Source of the DNA: Gemmatimonadota bacterium
Lineage (GTDB): Bacteria; Gemmatimonadota; Gemmatimonadetes; Gemmatimonadales; Gemmatimonadaceae
Direction: 5' to 3'
Assembly (NCBI GenBank): GCA_003223455.1
Contig: QHVE01000012.1
Location: 1 to 58,991, forward strand
Length of the DNA: 58,991 nt
The notes under the pieces were generated by a model that saw nothing but the letters and a program-made list of their open reading frames with translations, searched no databases and was not told where the DNA came from. The position numbers were made by a program, and so were the translations under genes. Shown here one piece after another: positions 43,421-51,694 of the stretch (the stretch's first letter is position 1; every line of letters starts with the position of its first letter).

Positions 43421-44594
43421 AGTACTTCGGCACCGACGGATCGACGTCGTCGCTCCATCGGAGAATGCCGCCGGCCAGGTTCCACACTTTCTTGAACCCC
43501 GCCGCCTGCAACTGCCGCACCGCCTTCGCGCTCCGGCCACCCATCTTGCACGTCACGACGATGTCGCGCGCGCTGTCGAACGTCGCCAGCGACTCCGTGA
43601 ACGTGCCGAGCGGTACGAGGCGCGCACCGGGAATCTTCGCGATCGCCCACTCATGGGGCTCCCGCACGTCGATCAGGTCGAAGTCGTCCCGGCGTTGCTG
43701 CTTCGCCGCGAGCTCCGCCGGCGTGATCTCCGGAATGCCGTGCGGATCCTGCAACGGGTCGCCACCGATGCCGCAGAACTGGTCGTAGTCGATCAGCTCA
43801 CGGATCTCGTGCGTGCCGCACGCGGGACAGTTCGGATTCTTGCGGAGTCGCATCGTGCGGAACTGCATCGACAGTGCGTCGATCAGCAGCAGGCGCCCGA
43901 TCAGCGGCTCGCCGATGCCGAGCAGCAGCTTGATCCCTTCCGTCGCCTGGATCGTGCCGACGAGCCCGGGCAGCACGCCGAGCACACCGCCCTCGGCGCA
44001 GCTCGGCACGAGGCCCGGCGGTGGCGGCTCCGGATACAGGCAGCGGTAGCACGGCCCGTCTTCCGTCGCGAACACCGACGATTGTCCCTCGAACCGATAG
44101 ATGCTGCCGTACACGTTCGGTTTGCCGAGGATCACGCACGCGTCGTTCGTGAGGTAGCGCGTCGCGAAATTATCGGTCCCGTCGATCACGATGTCGTAGT
44201 CGCGGATGATCTCGAGCGCGTTCTCGCTCGTGAGCCGCGTCTCGTAGCCCTCGACGTGCACGTGCGGGTTCATGTCCTTCAGCCGGTCGCGCGCCGATTC
44301 GAGCTTCGGACGCCCGACGTCCTTCGAGCCGTGCACGATCTGCCGCTGCAGGTTCGTCACGTCCACGACGTCGAAGTCGACGAGCCCGATCGTTCCCACG
44401 CCCGCCGCCGTCAGATACAGCGCGAGCGGCGAGCCGAGACCACCCGCGCCGATGAGCAGCACGCGCGACGCCTTGAGCCGCTGCTGGCCCTCCAGCGCGA
44501 CCTCCGGCAGGATGAGATGCCGGCTGTACCGGAGGATCTCGTCCGACGACAGCTCCTCGAGCTGCGTCGCGAGCGGCGCGGTGGCGGTCGCCAT
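43419..44594 (-). CDS. MoeB/ThiF-like adenylyltransferase-sulfurtransferase with rhodanese domain (MoeZ type)
   Basis: 391 residues. The E1-like domain has VLLIGAGGLGSPLALYLTAA (nucleotide site), DFDVVDVTNLQRQIVHGS, TDNFATRYLTNDAC and the zinc cysteine pairs CYRC and CPAC. The C-terminal rhodanese domain has DLIDVREPHEWAIAKIPGAR and the persulfide cysteine in CKMGGRSAKAVRQL. MoeZ-type proteins adenylate and thiocarboxylate small sulfur carriers ending in GG. The likely partner is encoded 3 bp upstream, and a sulfurtransferase is in the same cluster. Confidence 0.93.
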   Translation of the reverse strand: MATATAPLATQLEELSSDEILRYSRHLILPEVALEGQQRLKASRVLLIGAGGLGSPLALYLTAAGVGTIGLVDFDVVDVTNLQRQIVHGSKDVGRPKLESARDRLKDMNPHVHVEGYETRLTSENALEIIRDYDIVIDGTDNFATRYLTNDACVILGKPNVYGSIYRFEGQSSVFATEDGPCYRCLYPEPPPPGLVPSCAEGGVLGVLPGLVGTIQATEGIKLLLGIGEPLIGRLLLIDALSMQFRTMRLRKNPNCPACGTHEIRELIDYDQFCGIGGDPLQDPHGIPEITPAELAAKQQRRDDFDLIDVREPHEWAIAKIPGARLVPLGTFTESLATFDSARDIVVTCKMGGRSAKAVRQLQAAGFKKVWNLAGGILRWSDDVDPSVPKY

Positions 44595-44597
44595 GAT

Positions 44598-44870
44598 TCA
44601 GCCCCCCGCGATCGCGGGCACGACGGTGAGCTCGTCGCCGTCGCTCACCGGCGCCTCGAAGCCGCCGTTGAACCGGATGTCTTCGTCGTTCAGGTAGAAC
44701 GTCACGAATGGATAGGGCTGACCCGTCTCGTCGCGCAGTCGCGGTGCGAGGTTCGGGTAGCGCGCGGCCACGTTGGCCACCACCGCGCCGACGGTTTCTC
44801 CCGTCGACTCGATCGCGCGTCCGTCGGCCAGCTTGGCGAGGACCGTGGGAAGGAAGAGTGTTACTGCCAT
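44598..44870 (-). CDS. CysO/MoaD/ThiS-like sulfur-carrier protein
   Basis: A 90-residue beta-grasp protein: VTLFLPTVLAKLADGRAIES, VGAVVANVAARYPNLAPRLR, FVTFYLNDEDIRFNGG, then SDGDELTVVPAIAGG. The terminal GG is where the thiocarboxylate forms. The sequence between, especially YLNDEDIRF, is closer to CysO-type carriers of cysteine synthesis than to MoaD. It is next to the MoeZ-like activator and within a sulfate/threonine cluster, so a cysteine role is likely. A cognate cysteine synthase is not adjacent; a CBS homologue lies at 54508. Confidence 0.88.
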   Translation of the reverse strand: MAVTLFLPTVLAKLADGRAIESTGETVGAVVANVAARYPNLAPRLRDETGQPYPFVTFYLNDEDIRFNGGFEAPVSDGDELTVVPAIAGG

Positions 44871-44936
44871 GACGAATCTCCGAAGGAGAGAGAAGAAGTC
44901 GTGCTCGTTTCGGCGGCGACGTGTGTCATCGTGTCG

Positions 44937-45947
44937 CTACGCCGCGCCTGCCGTCGCCGGTGAGTCCTCGCAGTCGTGATGCACCACGAGGCTCCGGCCT
45001 TCCACTTGCGCCGAATTCACGAACGTGTCCGTATCGATGCCGTGCCGTCGCCACGTCGCGCGCATCGCTTCGGCCACCGCGGGCGCCTGCCGCTCCGGCG
45101 CAACCGCGACCAGCGTCGAGCCCGAGCCGCTCAGCGTCGCGCCGAGTGCTCCCGCCGCGACCGCGGCACTGCACACCTCGTCGTAGCCGAGCATCAACGA
45201 GCGTCGATACGGCACGTGCAACACGTCATCCAACGCGACGCGGAGCGTATCGCCGTCTCCCGTCGCGAGCCCGTGTACGAGCGCGGCGCCCAGCGCGGCA
45301 GCGCGCGTCGCCGTGCGATGCGGCAGCTCGCGTGGCAGCACGGCGCGAGCATCGCGCGTCGTCACCTCGAAGTCGGGCACCGCGAACACGAGCGAGAGCC
45401 CGCGCGCCACCGTCAGCGGCACCACACGCGCCGGACTGCCGGGCACGACGAGCACGAAGCCGCCGTGGATCGCCGCGGCGACATTGTCCGGATGTCCTTC
45501 GACCGAAGCGCACACCTCGAGCAACTGTGCCTCGGTGAGCGAGAACCCGCAGATACCCGTCGCCGCCACCGCGCCCGCCACCACCGCCGCCGCGGACGAG
45601 CCGAGCCCGCGCGCGACCGGGATGTTGGAGCTCACCCGGATGCGCAGCGCGCGGGGCGCGTCGCGTCCTGCCGCCCTGCACGCGGCCCGCAGCCCGACCA
45701 CGATCCAATCCTCCTCCGGCGCCACGTCGAGACCCGCGAGCGCGCCGCCCCGCTGGATCTGCGTCGTCGCGTCTGCCTCGCGCTGCACCACGACCGACGC
45801 CGTCAGGCATCGGTCCACCGCTGCACCGACACAGTCGAAGCCGGCGCCGAGGTTCGCCGTCGACCCGGGCACGCGCACCACCGCGCGCCGTCTCACGCGC
45901 GCCACCCCCACTGGGAGGCGGCGCGCGAACGGCGCGCGGTGAAACAC
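44937..45947 (-). CDS. thrB: Homoserine kinase
   Basis: A 336-residue GHMP kinase that phosphorylates homoserine in threonine synthesis. RVPGSTANLGAGFDCVGAAV marks the substrate side, IPVARGLGSSAAAVVAGAVA the ATP-binding GLGSS loop, and TLSGSGSTLVAVAP the C-terminal GHMP motif. The first 20 residues before RAVVRVPGS are Arg/Ala-rich and may be an over-extended start; an internal GTG is possible. It lies 34 bp after sseA and 66 bp before the sulfur-carrier gene. Confidence 0.9.
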   Translation of the reverse strand: MFHRAPFARRLPVGVARVRRRAVVRVPGSTANLGAGFDCVGAAVDRCLTASVVVQREADATTQIQRGGALAGLDVAPEEDWIVVGLRAACRAAGRDAPRALRIRVSSNIPVARGLGSSAAAVVAGAVAATGICGFSLTEAQLLEVCASVEGHPDNVAAAIHGGFVLVVPGSPARVVPLTVARGLSLVFAVPDFEVTTRDARAVLPRELPHRTATRAAALGAALVHGLATGDGDTLRVALDDVLHVPYRRSLMLGYDEVCSAAVAAGALGATLSGSGSTLVAVAPERQAPAVAEAMRATWRRHGIDTDTFVNSAQVEGRSLVVHHDCEDSPATAGAA

Positions 45948-45981
45948 GTGCGAAGCGAGCGACGCGACGGCATCCCGGGCT

Positions 45982-46866
45982 CTACTTCTCGACCGGGAGA
46001 CGGACCGAGTTGCCCCACTCCGTCCAGCTGCCGTCGTAGTTGCGCACCTTGTCGTAGCCGAGCAGGTAGGTCAACACGAACCAGGTGTGGCTCGAGCGCT
46101 CGCCGATTCGGCAGTACGCCACGATGTCGTCGCTCTTGTGCAGCCCCGCCTCACCTTCATAGATGGCGCGCAGCTCGTCCGCCGTCTTGAACGTACCGTC
46201 CGGATTCGCGGCACGCGCCCACGGAACGCTCTTCGCGCCCGGAATGTGTCCGCCGCGCAGCACGCCCTCCTGCGGATACTCGGGCATGTGCGTCTTCTTG
46301 CCGCTGAACTCGTCGGGCGAGCGCACGTCCACGAGCGGCTTCTTCGCCTTGCTGTGCGCGAGCGCCTCGTCCTTGAACGCGCGGATCCTGGAGTCGTCGC
46401 GTTCCTTGGCCACGTACTGTGTCGCGGGGTACTTCGGGACCTCGATTGAGAACGGCCGCCCTTCCTGCTCCCACTTTGCGCGGCCGCCGTCGACGATCTT
46501 CGCATTGGTGAAGCCGAACAGCTGGAACACCCAGAACGCGTACGTCGCCCACCAGTTGCTCTTGTCGCCGTAGAACACGACCGTCGTCGAGTCGTCGATG
46601 CCGAGGCGGCGCAGCAACGTCTGGAATTGCTCCTTCGATACGTAGTCGCGCACCACCGGATCGTTCAGGTCGGTGTGCCAGTCGACCTTCTGCGCGCCCG
46701 GGATGTGGCCGAGATCGTAGAGGAGCACATCCTCGTCGCTCTCGATGATGCGCACCTTCGGGTCGTTCAGGTGCTGCGCCACCCACTCGGTGGTGACCAG
46801 GACGTCGGGCTTTACGTAGCCTTTCTCGGCAGCGGTCAGGGAAACGGGCTCGGTTGTCGTGCTCAT
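45982..46866 (-). CDS. Thiosulfate sulfurtransferase (SseA/CysA2 type)
   Basis: A 294-residue tandem-rhodanese enzyme that moves sulfane sulfur from thiosulfate to thiol acceptors. The first domain has [20 protein letters not shown] and [17 protein letters not shown]; the second has [33 protein letters not shown] and the active-site loop [16 protein letters not shown] with the catalytic cysteine. This loop is characteristic of the actinobacterial CysA2/CysA3 proteins. ATG 46866 opens the sulfur/threonine cluster, behind a long leader with two terminators. Confidence 0.92.
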   Translation of the reverse strand: MSTTTEPVSLTAAEKGYVKPDVLVTTEWVAQHLNDPKVRIIESDEDVLLYDLGHIPGAQKVDWHTDLNDPVVRDYVSKEQFQTLLRRLGIDDSTTVVFYGDKSNWWATYAFWVFQLFGFTNAKIVDGGRAKWEQEGRPFSIEVPKYPATQYVAKERDDSRIRAFKDEALAHSKAKKPLVDVRSPDEFSGKKTHMPEYPQEGVLRGGHIPGAKSVPWARAANPDGTFKTADELRAIYEGEAGLHKSDDIVAYCRIGERSSHTWFVLTYLLGYDKVRNYDGSWTEWGNSVRLPVEK

Positions 46867-46923
46867 GGTGATGCCTCGGTGAAAGGTCGTCGAGCGATGA
46901 TCGGTGCTCGTTGAGGCTGCTGT

Positions 46924-46953
46924 AAAAAACGGCCGCCTCGAACTGAGCGGCCG
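46924..46953 (-). terminator. Intrinsic terminator inside the sseA leader
   Basis: On the minus strand CGGCCGC, a 10-base loop, GCGGCCG, then TTTTTT (46929-46924). It lies 58 bases before the sseA ATG and 28 bases after the stop of a short leader ORF. A terminator this close to the start of the gene it precedes suggests conditional read-through. Confidence 0.7.
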
Positions 46954-46981
46954 GGTAGTCCCGTTGGGGTGTCGGAGCGGT

Positions 46982-47071
46982 CTAGCCTTGCTCCTCGTCT
47001 CCCGGCCGCGTTGCCATTCCGGGGCGACAGCCCCGAATCCGGCACATGCGCATGGCGATCGGGATGCGCAT
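46982..47071 (-). CDS. Short Met/Cys-containing leader ORF (29 aa), candidate
   Basis: The ORF reads [18 protein letters not shown] and ends [11 protein letters not shown]. Five positions are Met and two Cys, grouped as MRMC...GC. It overlaps two RNA hairpins: ATGCGCAT (47046-47053) with ATGCGCAT (47064-47071), and TGCCATTC-C-GGGGC with GCCCC-GAAT...GGCA (47012-47044). The frame can also start further up (ATG 47173). It may be a leader peptide, or the RNA may be a riboswitch-like element; sequence alone does not decide. Confidence 0.4.
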   Translation of the reverse strand: MRIPIAMRMCRIRGCRPGMATRPGDEEQG

Positions 47072-47213
47072 GCATGCGGATCCCGTGGCACCCGCGCGCT
47101 TCTCGGCGCGCACGACGACGCGCGCGCGAGTGACGCGTGGTCGGAGCGTGGCGGAGATCGACGGACGGGTCATGGGAAGTGGACGCAGCGGAGAAAAGGA
47201 CGATTCTGCATAC

Positions 47214-47269
47214 AAAAAAAGCCGGGCGTGCAGCGCCGCCAGGCGAGTCGCTTTTTAGCTCATTGTTTA
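47214..47269 (-). promoter_or_regulatory. Promoter-like boxes and early terminator of the sseA leader
   Basis: TTGCCG (47291-47286), a 16-base spacer and TAAACA (47269-47264) on the minus strand form a plausible promoter about 390 bases ahead of sseA. Just downstream, GCCTGGCG (47244-47237) and CGCCCGGC (47228-47221) form an 8-bp stem with one mismatch, followed by T7 (47220-47214), a good intrinsic terminator. CTTTTT at 47251-47255 lets it work on the plus strand as well. TTGCCGCC is directly repeated, with two bases between, across the -35 box. Confidence 0.45.
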
Positions 47270-47291
47270 ACGTGGCGGCAAGAGGCGGCAA

Positions 47292-47757
47292 ATCACCACG
47301 AGTTTCGATTGTTCGATCAGTCTATGCCGGTTCCGGCGCGTCGTCAAGCCCCTGCGGCGGAGAGATTTGCGCGCACGCCCCGCAAACGTGCGTCGGTGTC
47401 CTGCCGCGCTGCGCGCTCCTCGCATCGCGTGACGATCGGATACGTTCGCGAGGTCCTTTCGAGTGTGCCGGAAGCCGTTCTTTTCCGTGCGCCAGTCCAA
47501 CTCTTCGGTGGGTTACCCGCGCCTCGCGGCCGACCTCGGCGGGACGTACATTTCACCCATCGTCGTCGTCGAGCCCTCCCCCCAATCCGACGACCCATTC
47601 GCACCACCCGACCACGCGGTGACCTGACCGTTACGACACGGCCGGGCGTCGTTGCATTTCATCGATCACGTTTCGCTCGCCTTGCTTCGCCGTGCTCGGG
47701 TGGCGGAGCTCCGTTCGGCGCTGTGGATGGCGCCAACTTCAATCGGGAAGTACAGAC
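47292..47757 (+). other. Upstream region of the TonB receptor, no gene seen
   Basis: About 460 bases divergent between the sseA leader and the TonB receptor. No coding frame stands out. It should contain the receptor promoter; the least GC-rich parts are near 47640-47670 (TTGCATTTCATCGATCACG). Confidence 0.35.
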
Positions 47758-50700
47758 ATGAGGATTTCGCGTTTCATAGTGGGCGTGACAGCTGCCCTCC
47801 TCGCCACACTTCCGGGTCGCCTCGCGGCTCAGGGTGTCACCACGGGCGCCGTTGCCGGCCGCGTGACCTCCTCTTCGGGAGATCCACTCGCCGGCGCGCA
47901 GATCGTCATCATCAATCGGACCACTGGCTTCAAGGCCGGCGCGCAGACGCGTGAGGATGGCCGGTACCGCGTGCAGAACCTCGAGCCCGGCGGTCCGTAC
48001 GCGGTCACTGCGCGTCGCATCGGCATGGAGCCGCAGACGCTCGACAACCTGCAGGTTCCGCTGTCGCAGACGCTCACCCTCGACTTCAAGCTCACCGCGC
48101 AGGCTGCGCGGCTGAGCGTCGTCGAAGTCGTTGGGACGACGAACTCCGGCGAGTTCAGCCCGACGAACACCGGCACGCGCACGGCGATCTCGGACACCGT
48201 GCTGCAGCGGCTCCCGACCACGACGCGCAATCTGACGGATTTCGTCAAGATCACGCCGCAGGTGTCGAGCACGGGACCGGGAAGTTCCGCCGGTGGTTTG
48301 TCGAACCGCATGAACAACGTGCAGATCGACGGAGCCACCGAGCGTGACGTCTTTGGCTTGGGCTCCACCGGCGCGCCCGGCGCCGAGGTCAATGCGAAGT
48401 CGCTTTCCATCGAGGCCGTGAAGGAGCTCCAGGTGCTGCTCGCACCCTTCGACGTGCGCCAGGGCAACTTCGGTGGCTTCCTGCTCAATGCCATCACCAA
48501 GAGCGGCACGAACGATCTGCACGGCTCCGTGTTCCACGCGTTCCGCAATCAGTCGTACGGCGCCGACACCGCTGCCGTCCGCGGTCAGCCGTTCAACCGC
48601 TCCCAGTCGGGCTTCTCGGTCGGTGGTCCGATCATCCGTGACAAGCTGCACTTCTTCACGGCGAACGAGTGGACCACCGAGAACACCCCCGTCACCGGTC
48701 CCTACGCCGATCAGCCGGCGAGCGCGGCGCAGAAGTTCGCCCTGCAGCCGGACACGCTCGCCCGCTTCCTCAATCTGATGAAGGCGCTCGGCTCGACGGA
48801 CGTCGGCTCGGCGGGAAGCGTGAACATTCCCAATCCGCTCACCAACGTCTTCGCGCGCCTCGATTGGCAGATCAACCCCGTGCACCGCATGGTGCTCCGC
48901 TACAACTATGCGGATGGCGAACGGCTGCGGCAGCAGAATGCGCGCACGCCCACCGTCGCAGTGCTCTCCGACAACTTCCATAACTTCCGCAACGTCAAGA
49001 GCGCGCCCGTCCTGCAGCTCTTCTCCAACTTCGCCAGCGGCGCCTCGAACGAACTGTTCGTCGGTTACAACAAGTGGTTCAACCGTCGCGATCCGCTCAG
49101 CGCCTTCCCGCAGATCCGCGTCAACACGGTGGCGGGCATCAACGGCACGTCGGCCATCCTGGCCGGCGCCGACCAGTTCTCGCAGGGCAATCAGCTCGAC
49201 ACCCGCACCTACGAGCTCACCGAGAACTACACCTTCAAGCCGTTCGGCAACCACGTCGTCACCGTCGGTACGCGCAATGAGTACGTGTGGCTGCGGAATC
49301 AGTTCACCCAGAGCTCGCTCGGCGTCTGGTCGTTCCGCAACCTCGACAGCATGGCCGCCGGGAACGCCAGCTCGTTCCGCAAGGCGATCGTCCTGTCCGA
49401 TGGCGGCAACGTCTACTACACCGGCCTGCAGAACGCCTTCTACGCGCAGGACCAGTGGGCCGTCACCAGCCGTCTCGCCGTCAACGTCGGCATGCGCTTC
49501 GACTTCAGCAGCTCGCTCGACGACATCACCTACAATGCGGCGATCGACTCGGCATATGGCCGGCGCACCGACGAGATCCCCAAGCACTCGCTGCAGTATT
49601 CGCCGCGCCTCGGTTTCAACTGGGACGTCACCGGCGATCGACGGAATCAGCTGCGTGGCGGCGTCGGTCTCTTCGTCGGCACCCCGCCGTACATCTGGCT
49701 CGAGAACGCGTACGTGAACTCGGGGAACATCATTACATTCCTGAACTGCAACACCAGCGGCAGCACCGCGCCGGCACCGGCGTTCCAGGTCGATCCGAAC
49801 TCGATCAACACCTGCCGCAACGGGCAGGGCACGAAGCCCATCGGCGACGTGAACCTGCTCGCCAAGGACCTCAAGTTCCCACAGCCGCTTCGCATGTCGC
49901 TGGCCTACGATCGCCAGCTCCCGTGGAACCTCATCGGGACGCTCGAGGGACTCTACTCGAAGACGCTCAACCAGCTCTTCTTCGTCAATCTGAACGTCGG
50001 GGCGCCCACGGGCGTCAGCACCACGGGCCGCACCGTGTACGCGAACCGGGTCAACCCGGCGAACGGATCCGACACGCTGCTCGCGCCCCCGGGCGTCGTG
50101 GCGAACGGCGGCACCGCGCGCTTCTCCACGGCCGTCGATCTGCGCAATCAGAGCAAGGACTACGCGTACAACCTCACGGCGCAGCTCCGGAAGCGCTACG
50201 CGGACAACTGGGAGGCGCTCGTCGCTTACACCTTCTCGCGCGCGCGCGACGTGCAGAGCTTCACCTCGAGCACCGCCGTCTCGAACGCCCAGTTCGGCCG
50301 CACGCTCGTTGGGCCACAGGATGATCCGAACACGGGCATCAGTCTCTTCGACCAGCCGCACAAGATCAACGCGCTGCTCAGCCGTACCTTCGAGTGGTGG
50401 CATGGCCTCGGCACCGATGTCACGATGGTCTACACGGGCGTCTCCGGCGCGCCGCACGATTACGTGTACGCCAGCAGCGGCGGATCGTCGAGCGATTTGA
50501 ACGCCGACGGCTATAACACGAACGATCTGTTCTACGTCCCGAACAACGCGCTCGATTCGAAGGAGATCCAGTTCCGCCAGCAGGGTACCCGCACGCCCCT
50601 CACCCAGGCGCAGGATCTCGAGAACTTCATCAACGGCTCCGAGTGCCTCCGCTCCCAGCGCGGCCGCATCATGACGCGCAACTCCTGCCGCAATCCATTC

Positions 50701-51009
50701 ACGCACCTCGTGGATGTCTCGGTTCGCCAACGGCTGCCGGCGGCGCGCTTCGGCGACGTCTCCGTACAGTGGGACATCTTCAACTTCGGCAATCTGCTCA
50801 ACAAGAACTGGGGCAAGGCGCCGTTCACTCCCGCGACGATCAACAGCAACGTGCCCCTCGTCACGCACGTCGGCTGGAGCAGCAACGACCTCAAGACCGC
50901 GGTGCCCATCGTGAACTTCACGCCACCCGCAGGCGGTGAGTACGCCGTGTCCAGCACCTCCGCCACGAACTTCTGGCGCTCGCAGCTCGGACTCCGCATC
51001 GACTTCTAG
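47758..51009 (+). CDS. TonB-dependent receptor with carboxypeptidase-like N-terminal domain
   Basis: A 1083-residue outer-membrane protein. A signal peptide (GVTAALLATLPGRLAAQ) is followed by a carboxypeptidase-regulatory-like domain (GAVAGRVTSSSGDPLAGAQI), a plug with LQRLPTTTRNLTDFVKITPQ, NNVQIDGATERDVFGLG and GNFGGFLLNAITKSGTNDLH, then a long barrel ending FWRSQLGLRIDF. This is the Oar-like class common in Gemmatimonadota and Acidobacteriota, which takes up unknown substrates or serves adhesion. ATG 47758 has GGGAAG upstream. It is monocistronic, ending at a strong hairpin. Confidence 0.92.
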   Translation: MRISRFIVGVTAALLATLPGRLAAQGVTTGAVAGRVTSSSGDPLAGAQIVIINRTTGFKAGAQTREDGRYRVQNLEPGGPYAVTARRIGMEPQTLDNLQVPLSQTLTLDFKLTAQAARLSVVEVVGTTNSGEFSPTNTGTRTAISDTVLQRLPTTTRNLTDFVKITPQVSSTGPGSSAGGLSNRMNNVQIDGATERDVFGLGSTGAPGAEVNAKSLSIEAVKELQVLLAPFDVRQGNFGGFLLNAITKSGTNDLHGSVFHAFRNQSYGADTAAVRGQPFNRSQSGFSVGGPIIRDKLHFFTANEWTTENTPVTGPYADQPASAAQKFALQPDTLARFLNLMKALGSTDVGSAGSVNIPNPLTNVFARLDWQINPVHRMVLRYNYADGERLRQQNARTPTVAVLSDNFHNFRNVKSAPVLQLFSNFASGASNELFVGYNKWFNRRDPLSAFPQIRVNTVAGINGTSAILAGADQFSQGNQLDTRTYELTENYTFKPFGNHVVTVGTRNEYVWLRNQFTQSSLGVWSFRNLDSMAAGNASSFRKAIVLSDGGNVYYTGLQNAFYAQDQWAVTSRLAVNVGMRFDFSSSLDDITYNAAIDSAYGRRTDEIPKHSLQYSPRLGFNWDVTGDRRNQLRGGVGLFVGTPPYIWLENAYVNSGNIITFLNCNTSGSTAPAPAFQVDPNSINTCRNGQGTKPIGDVNLLAKDLKFPQPLRMSLAYDRQLPWNLIGTLEGLYSKTLNQLFFVNLNVGAPTGVSTTGRTVYANRVNPANGSDTLLAPPGVVANGGTARFSTAVDLRNQSKDYAYNLTAQLRKRYADNWEALVAYTFSRARDVQSFTSSTAVSNAQFGRTLVGPQDDPNTGISLFDQPHKINALLSRTFEWWHGLGTDVTMVYTGVSGAPHDYVYASSGGSSSDLNADGYNTNDLFYVPNNALDSKEIQFRQQGTRTPLTQAQDLENFINGSECLRSQRGRIMTRNSCRNPFTHLVDVSVRQRLPAARFGDVSVQWDIFNFGNLLNKNWGKAPFTPATINSNVPLVTHVGWSSNDLKTAVPIVNFTPPAGGEYAVSSTSATNFWRSQLGLRIDF

Positions 51010-51030
51010 CACGCGAGTTCGTTCCTCGAA

Positions 51031-51073
51031 CGAAGAGCGCCGCGGTCACAGCACGTGACCGCGGCGCTCTTCG
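51031..51073. terminator. Very strong terminator hairpin
   Basis: Two 19-base arms (51031-51049 and 51055-51073, ending CGCGGTCAC/GTGACCGCG at the loop) pair perfectly around a 5-base loop and are followed by TTTG. It lies between the TonB receptor (plus) and queF (minus), so it ends both transcripts. Confidence 0.8.
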
Positions 51074-51095
51074 TTTGTGACCGATCGACCTCGCG

Positions 51096-51497
51096 TCAGC
51101 GTGGCGTCCGCACGCCGACGCTCGCCGTGATCACGCTCTTGATCCCGCCCCGGATGTTGAAGTCGCCCACCACTTCCATCCACGCGGGCTTGGTCGCCTC
51201 GCTCAAGTCGTCGAGGATCCGGTTCACCGCTCGCTCGTAGAAGATGCCGTCGTTCCGAAAGCTCCAGAGATAGAGCTTCAGGCTCTTCAGCTCGACACAG
51301 ACGTCGCCCGGGACGTACCTGATGTGCATGGTCGCGAAGTCGGGCGCTCCACCCTCCAGCTGCCTGAGCTCTGCGGCATCCGACTCGATCCCGCCAAGCG
51401 GGCAGAGCGATGTGAACTCGGGGCACTCCATCGCGATCTCGTACGCGCGTCCCGGGTACGGATTCGGGAACGTCTCCAGCAGCTCGGGTCTCGGCAT
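51096..51497 (-). CDS. queF: NADPH-dependent 7-cyano-7-deazaguanine reductase QueF
   Basis: A 133-residue tunnel-fold enzyme reducing preQ0 to preQ1 in queuosine biosynthesis. CPEFTSLCPLGG contains the catalytic cysteine, ATMHIRYVPGDVCVELKSLK and LYLWSFRNDGIFYERAVNRI carry the QueF motif ELKSLKLY, and the end VVGDFNIRGGIKSVITAS is typical of the short (YkvM-type) form. ATG 51497 is used. No preQ1 riboswitch is obvious upstream. A degenerate radical-SAM-like gene lies 1.3 kb upstream on the same strand. Confidence 0.93.
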   Translation of the reverse strand: MPRPELLETFPNPYPGRAYEIAMECPEFTSLCPLGGIESDAAELRQLEGGAPDFATMHIRYVPGDVCVELKSLKLYLWSFRNDGIFYERAVNRILDDLSEATKPAWMEVVGDFNIRGGIKSVITASVGVRTPR

Positions 51498-51584
51498 GCG
51501 GGAGTATCGCACCGGTGACGCCGCTCGGGCAACGCGACAACGGCATGTCCGCGCGCGCGCCATGTGACTCTGGCGCGCCGGGGT

Positions 51585-51694
51585 GCGTCGACAATATGTT
51601 GCTAGAGTGCCGGTCCCCTCTGGGCCGGCCGTTGCCGCCGGGAGAACGGCCTGGCGGTACTGCCCCCCGGCAAGTCCGGGGGGCTCTTTCTTTA
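51585..51694 (+). ncRNA. Candidate small RNA with intrinsic terminator
   Basis: On the plus strand an extended -10-like TGCTAGAGT (51600-51608) is followed by GC-rich inverted repeats (CCGG..CCC/GGG..CCGG; TGCCGCC/GGCGGTA). The end is a clean terminator: GCCCCCCGG (51662-51670), loop CAAGT, CCGGGGGGC (51676-51684), then TCTTTCTTT. No plus-strand gene lies upstream or downstream to explain it, since queF and the rhomboid are on the minus strand. It does not match the consensus of SRP RNA, tmRNA or RNase P as far as I can see. Confidence 0.4.

Noticed and set aside
47221-47260. Hairpin as end of a minus-strand gene upstream of sseA
   Set aside because: No minus-strand coding frame lies between 47260 and 47757, so it belongs to the sseA leader or acts on the plus strand.
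47659-51012. Open frame of more than 1100 codons antisense to the TonB receptor
   Set aside because: It mirrors the receptor codon by codon, is full of Arg, Glu and Val repeats typical of high-GC shadows, and has no recognisable domain or start signal.
51498-51691. preQ1 riboswitch upstream of queF
   Set aside because: No preQ1-I or -II signature; the structured sequence here has its T tract on the opposite strand.
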